From contig JAZNLA010000040.1 in assembly GCA_045578845.1 (NCBI GenBank), positions 1-53,053 of the forward strand: a stretch of DNA of 53,053 nucleotides, in the 5' to 3' direction. This document shows positions 50,356 through 53,053 of this stretch, in pieces. Under the pieces are notes generated by a model, which saw nothing but the letters and a program-made list of their open reading frames with translations, did no database searches and was not told the DNA's origin. Positions within the stretch are counted from its first letter, which is position 1. Each line of letters opens with the position of its first letter. Made by a program: the position numbers and the translations under genes. This stretch comes from UMGS172 sp045578845 (lineage in GTDB: Bacteria; Bacillota; Clostridia; Oscillospirales; Acutalibacteraceae).

Positions 50356-51042
50356 TTATGCAAAGAAAAGTTTTGACAAGGTCATTGGGTCAATATACTC
50401 ACCGTCTTTATAAACACGCATATTGCCCGATGCAATTTCGTCAATAAGCATAACATTACCGTCTGCATCATAACCAAACTCAAACTTAATGTCATAAAGT
50501 ACAAGACCTTTTTCCTTGAGGTCATCAGCAACGATAGCGGTGATTTTTTGAGTCATATCTTTAATATCATCATACTGCTTAGCAGTCATAACACCAAGGT
50601 CAATAAGACCGTCTTTAGTTACGAGCGGGTCGCCCTTTTCGTCATTTTTAAATGTAGTTTCTACATATGCGGGAAGGTCAGCACCTTCTTCAATATAATC
50701 ACTGTAACGGCGTAAGAAACTTCCTACTGCTTTATAACGGCAAATAACTTCAAGACCTTTACCGAAAGGCTTTGCAGGAAGAACTTCCATGGTGGTTTTT
50801 TCAAGGTCAGCACTTACATAGTGAGTTTTAATGCCCGCGGCATTAACCTTTTCAAAGAAGTAAATTGACATACGAAGGTTAACATCGCCAACGCCGTCAA
50901 TAGTAAGACCTACACTGTTTTCACCGGGGTCAAAAACACCGTCTTTACCGGTGCAATCGTCTTTAAATAACAGTTCATAGTTACCGGTAGGAAGTGCATA
51001 AACATTTTTTGTTTTTCCTGTGTAAATTAATTTCTTTTCCAT
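50356..51042 (-). CDS. purC: SAICAR synthetase
   Basis: A 228-residue ATP-dependent ligase joining aspartate to CAIR. Motifs: KLIYTGKTKNVYAL at the N-terminus, LLFKDDCTGKDG, EVICRYKAVGSFLRRY and LYDIKFEFGYDADGNVMLIDE near the C-terminus (split here for length, about residues 183-203). The length is near the usual 235-240. The start follows AAAGGGG. It is second in the operon, after purE. Confidence 0.96.
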   Translation of the reverse strand: MEKKLIYTGKTKNVYALPTGNYELLFKDDCTGKDGVFDPGENSVGLTIDGVGDVNLRMSIYFFEKVNAAGIKTHYVSADLEKTTMEVLPAKPFGKGLEVICRYKAVGSFLRRYSDYIEEGADLPAYVETTFKNDEKGDPLVTKDGLIDLGVMTAKQYDDIKDMTQKITAIVADDLKEKGLVLYDIKFEFGYDADGNVMLIDEIASGNMRVYKDGEYIDPMTLSKLFFA

Positions 51043-51065
51043 TTTAAATGTCCCCTTTAAAATAA

Positions 51066-51560
51066 TTATTTATTAAACTTATCTTCTATAGCCTTGTTTT
51101 TTGAAAGTACGGTTTCGGTAGCCTCTTTGCGGGCGTTATTAAGTTTTTCGGCAAGGACTTCGTCAGAAACCGACAGCATTTCAATACAAAGCAAGGCGGC
51201 ATTGACAGCACCGTCAATAGCAACAGTTGCAACGGGTATACCCGAAGGCATCTGAACAGTTGACAGTAACGCATCAACACCGTCTAAATTACTTGATTTT
51301 ACAGGGATTCCCACAACAGGTAAGGTTGTCCGTGCTGCAAGAGCACCCGCAAGATGTGCCGCTTTACCTGCTGCGGCAATAATGGCACCAAAACCATTTT
51401 GACGGGCATTCATGGCAAAATCTGCAGCCTCGTCAGGTGTTCTGTGTGCTGAAAAAACGTGAACCTCATAAGGAACACCGTAAGTGTCAAGAGTATTGAT
51501 TGCTTTTTCTACTACGGGAAGGTCACTGTCACTACCCATAATAATACCTATTTTTTTCAT
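51066..51560 (-). CDS. purE: N5-CAIR mutase (PurE)
   Basis: A 164-residue octameric mutase moving the carboxyl group of N5-CAIR to form CAIR. It starts KKIGIIMGSDSDLPV (Ser-Asp phosphate site), has VHVFSAHRTPDEA with the catalytic His and AAAGKAAHLAGALAA. The size is that of class I PurE, which normally works with PurK; no purK is in this operon. The ATG at 51560 follows AGGAGGT; the in-frame open stretch upstream to 51635 overlaps the riboswitch terminator and is not used. It is the first gene of the purine operon. Confidence 0.95.
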   Translation of the reverse strand: MKKIGIIMGSDSDLPVVEKAINTLDTYGVPYEVHVFSAHRTPDEAADFAMNARQNGFGAIIAAAGKAAHLAGALAARTTLPVVGIPVKSSNLDGVDALLSTVQMPSGIPVATVAIDGAVNAALLCIEMLSVSDEVLAEKLNNARKEATETVLSKNKAIEDKFNK

Positions 51561-51580
51561 TATAATACCTCCTAAAAAGT

Positions 51581-51620
51581 AAAAAAGGACAGAACTCTTC
51601 CGCAAAATGAAGGTCTGCCC
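51581..51620 (-). terminator. Riboswitch-controlled terminator before purE
   Basis: In the minus-strand transcript GGGCAGA (51620-51614) pairs with TCTGTCC (51593-51587), with an inner CTTC/GAAG pairing, then TTTTTT (51586-51581). The 5' arm is part of the conserved 3' end of the aptamer (CTGGGCA), so ligand binding and terminator formation are mutually exclusive. This is the standard arrangement for ZTP riboswitches. Confidence 0.8.
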
Positions 51621-51690
51621 AGACGGTCGGCACATATGATTTCACGTTCCACATGTGTTTTATCACATCAGTTCCGTCAGTTGCGTGAAA
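51616..51690 (-). promoter_or_regulatory. ZTP (pfl motif) riboswitch aptamer
   Basis: The minus-strand leader has the ZTP/pfl hallmarks in order: CAACTGACGGAA (51683-51672), a variable hairpin (ATGTGATAAAACACAT), TGTGGAACGTGAAA, and the 3' block GCCGACCGTCTGGGCA (51631-51616). TTTCACG and CGTGAAA pair as the outer helix, and GACGG pairs with CCGTC as the pseudoknot. The aptamer binds ZMP/ZTP, which build up when 10-formyl-THF is limiting, and should prevent the terminator at 51581-51620, turning the purine/fhs operon on. Recognition is from memory of the consensus, but the match to the invariant 3' block is strong. Confidence 0.85.
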
Positions 51691-51700
51691 TAACAAAGAT

Positions 51701-51729
51701 AGTATATCAAAAGTTATCCACTTTGTCAA
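51701..51729 (-). promoter_or_regulatory. Sigma-A promoter of the purine operon
   Basis: Minus-strand perfect TTGACA (51724-51729), a 17-bp spacer and TATACT (51701-51706). The start near 51694 lies just upstream of the ZTP aptamer. Confidence 0.85.
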
Positions 51730-51795
51730 CAATTTAGAGGTACAAAGATGTGCCGATTTTCGATATTTTTTTGTAAATTTTTCACTTATAATTTC

Positions 51796-52503
51796 TTATG
51801 TTTTACTTTCGGTATTTTTAAGTTTCAAAATATACACAGCATAAACAACCGATATAATAACTGTGACAATCGGCGTAACGAAGGTCAATACACTGTTTTC
51901 AACTGCAAAAACCGAAGTAGCATTGACAAAAATATGTGTTATAATACAAGGAATTATTGATTTTGACCTGTAGAATATGCACACAAATAAAAATCCTACT
52001 GCCGTAGCGTAAAAAATCTGCAACAAAGTAGGCACCAAATCGGCACCGTTAAATAGATTTACAATATGACCTACACCAAATGTCAGTGCGTTGACGGTTA
52101 TGGCAATCTTAAGATTGCCCTTTTCCATCATTTTAAAAAGAAAACCTCGGAATATAATCTCCTCAATAAAACCAATATTTATCATGGTAAGTATATAATA
52201 AAATATTTCCAAATTAGTGTTATTTACCGCTATTCCGCCCCACAAATTCACTGTCGCAATAGGTATGAGCGGTATAAAAAAGAGATAGCGTTTATCGTTC
52301 CCCGCCCTTTTTAAACCGTAATATTTTACACGTTTCAAAGCGATTGAAAGTAAAATCAAAAGCACAGAAAATAAGGTGTTTATAACTACCGACTCTAAAC
52401 TTTCTACCCCGAAATTTTGCAAAGAAAACGAGTTTATCATAACATATAAAACTATAAGCAATATGCAACATAGAGTTTCGTACTTTTCAAAAAACCTTTG
52501 CAT
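51796..52503 (-). CDS. CPBP-family intramembrane metalloprotease
   Basis: A 235-residue membrane protein with about eight helices. The Abi/CPBP signature is complete: GFIEEIIFRGFLF (EExxxR), then FGVGHIVN with a His and ITHIFVNA with another. In eukaryotes the relatives process CAAX proteins; in bacteria they serve in bacteriocin immunity or stress signalling, mostly unknown. The ATG at 52503 is chosen; a GTG at 52512 overlaps the AAAGGTG ribosome binding site. It starts 31 bp after the membrane-protein gene at the window edge and is probably cotranscribed with it. Confidence 0.88.
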   Translation of the reverse strand: MQRFFEKYETLCCILLIVLYVMINSFSLQNFGVESLESVVINTLFSVLLILLSIALKRVKYYGLKRAGNDKRYLFFIPLIPIATVNLWGGIAVNNTNLEIFYYILTMINIGFIEEIIFRGFLFKMMEKGNLKIAITVNALTFGVGHIVNLFNGADLVPTLLQIFYATAVGFLFVCIFYRSKSIIPCIITHIFVNATSVFAVENSVLTFVTPIVTVIISVVYAVYILKLKNTESKT

Positions 52504-52534
52504 TCGTATCACACCTTTTATAATCTAAAAAACA

Positions 52535-53053
52535 TTATTTCATTAAATCCTTTTGACCTGCACAAATTAAACTGCATATTAGCAAAGATGCAAAAATAGA
52601 AATCCACATTAGACGGTAAGAAAACAGTGTAATTAAATTAAAATAAAAACCATATTCAAAATAAATTACAAAATTATTGATGAAAACAATAAAAAAATTC
52701 AATATGCATGTAATAATGCCCAAAGCGGCACCGATAATCGAAGAAATACGATTTGCAAACATAAATCCACCGATTGATAAAATTGCAAGAGAAATAGCAA
52801 ATATCAGCGACATCATGTCACTATTTAAGCCACTATTAACAAATAAATCCTTAAAACTATAACGACCATATCTTAAATCATCAACTATATATCTAAAACC
52901 ACTTATAAATGGAAAACTCTTATAAAATATAATATCAAGTAAATCGCAAATAATTAAATAAAAAATTCCTGAAATACTTGCAATCACAGGTATAAATCTT
53001 AATTTATACTTACCTTTTAATACAACAAAAAGAGCGAGTAAAATACCTGTAAT
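52535..53053 (-). CDS. Integral membrane protein of unknown function, 5' end outside the window
   Basis: The minus-strand frame stays open from the stop at 52535 to the window edge, so the gene is cut. The visible 172 residues hold about five hydrophobic helices (for example GILLALFVVL; FYLIICDLLDIIFY; SLIFAISLAILSIGGFMFA; SLLICSLICAG near the end) joined by short loops, with a C-terminal KDLMK tail. A GTG at 52987 is in frame but has no ribosome binding site and would lie inside a helix-rich stretch. I do not recognise the family. It is followed by a CPBP protease gene, a common pairing for small membrane proteins of unknown role. Confidence 0.7.
   Translation of the reverse strand: MTGILLALFVVLKGKYKLRFIPVIASISGIFYLIICDLLDIIFYKSFPFISGFRYIVDDLRYGRYSFKDLFVNSGLNSDMMSLIFAISLAILSIGGFMFANRISSIIGAALGIITCILNFFIVFINNFVIYFEYGFYFNLITLFSYRLMWISIFASLLICSLICAGQKDLMK

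Noticed and set aside
51561..51635. Upstream extension of PurE
   Set aside because: The in-frame codons lie in the riboswitch terminator; AGGAGGT precedes the ATG at 51560.

Overview
The window is an AT-rich chromosomal segment from an endospore-forming member of the Firmicutes, most likely class Clostridia and perhaps a gut Oscillospiraceae/Ruminococcaceae relative. The evidence is an alpha/beta small acid-soluble spore protein gene, a GlgC/GlgD glycogen cluster, a type III glutamine synthetase, an ECF transporter S component, strong AGGAGG ribosome binding sites, and sigma-A promoters of TTGACA-N17-TATAAT form. The placement is by family content and memory only; no search was run. I saw no tRNA, rRNA or CRISPR array.

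Layout. Bases 1-3062 are an accessory region. They hold a tyrosine recombinase, three copies of a 21-bp palindromic site beside it that could flip a promoter-bearing segment, the 3' scrap of a SLOG-type nucleotide-binding gene, an orphan HipA-like kinase, and a 180-bp palindromic element at the exact point where a cell-wall amidase gene is cut off. Bases 3289-7984 are a carbohydrate locus: GH35 beta-galactosidase, GNAT acetyltransferase and Gfo/Idh oxidoreductase, divergent from an AraC regulator with two direct repeats 22 bp apart between them. Bases 8043-12253 hold the spore protein gene, radC, the dTDP-rhamnose genes rmlD-rmlB-rmlC (no rmlA) and an AbrB-type regulator with a zinc-ribbon tail. 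Bases 12252-22695, all minus strand, hold an AEC transporter, a membrane-anchored zinc-ribbon protein, an alpha/beta hydrolase with lactaldehyde reductase, and a four-gene envelope operon. That operon has a GT2-GtrA-phosphodiester glycosidase fusion, an anchored unknown protein, a PAP2 phosphatase and a DagK-type lipid kinase.

Bases 22783-31224 hold serC on the plus strand and the glycogen operon glgB-glgC-glgD-glgA plus a Dabb protein on the minus strand, then a 21-cysteine unknown protein. Bases 31346-36213 hold uppP, coaX, a probable pantothenate ECF S component and glnN behind an attenuator-like leader. Bases 36228-38516 hold a TM2 protein and two duplicated lipoprotein genes.

Bases 38599-51729 form one de novo purine operon read leftward: purE-purC-purF-like-purM-purN-purO-type IMP cyclohydrolase-purH (AICAR transformylase only)-purD-purL-fhs. 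It starts with a sigma-A promoter and a ZTP riboswitch with an overlapping terminator. This makes functional sense. ZTP/AICAR-ribotide accumulates when 10-formyl-THF is short, and the operon contains both formyl-THF-using enzymes (PurN, PurH) and the enzyme that makes 10-formyl-THF (Fhs). The right end has a CPBP membrane protease gene and a membrane-protein gene cut by the window edge.

The observations I rate highest are the three-site promoter switch next to the recombinase, the PurF-like protein lacking the N-terminal catalytic cysteine and other glutaminase residues, the GT2-GtrA-glycosidase fusion with its operon, and the ZTP switch heading the whole purine/formate-ligase operon.
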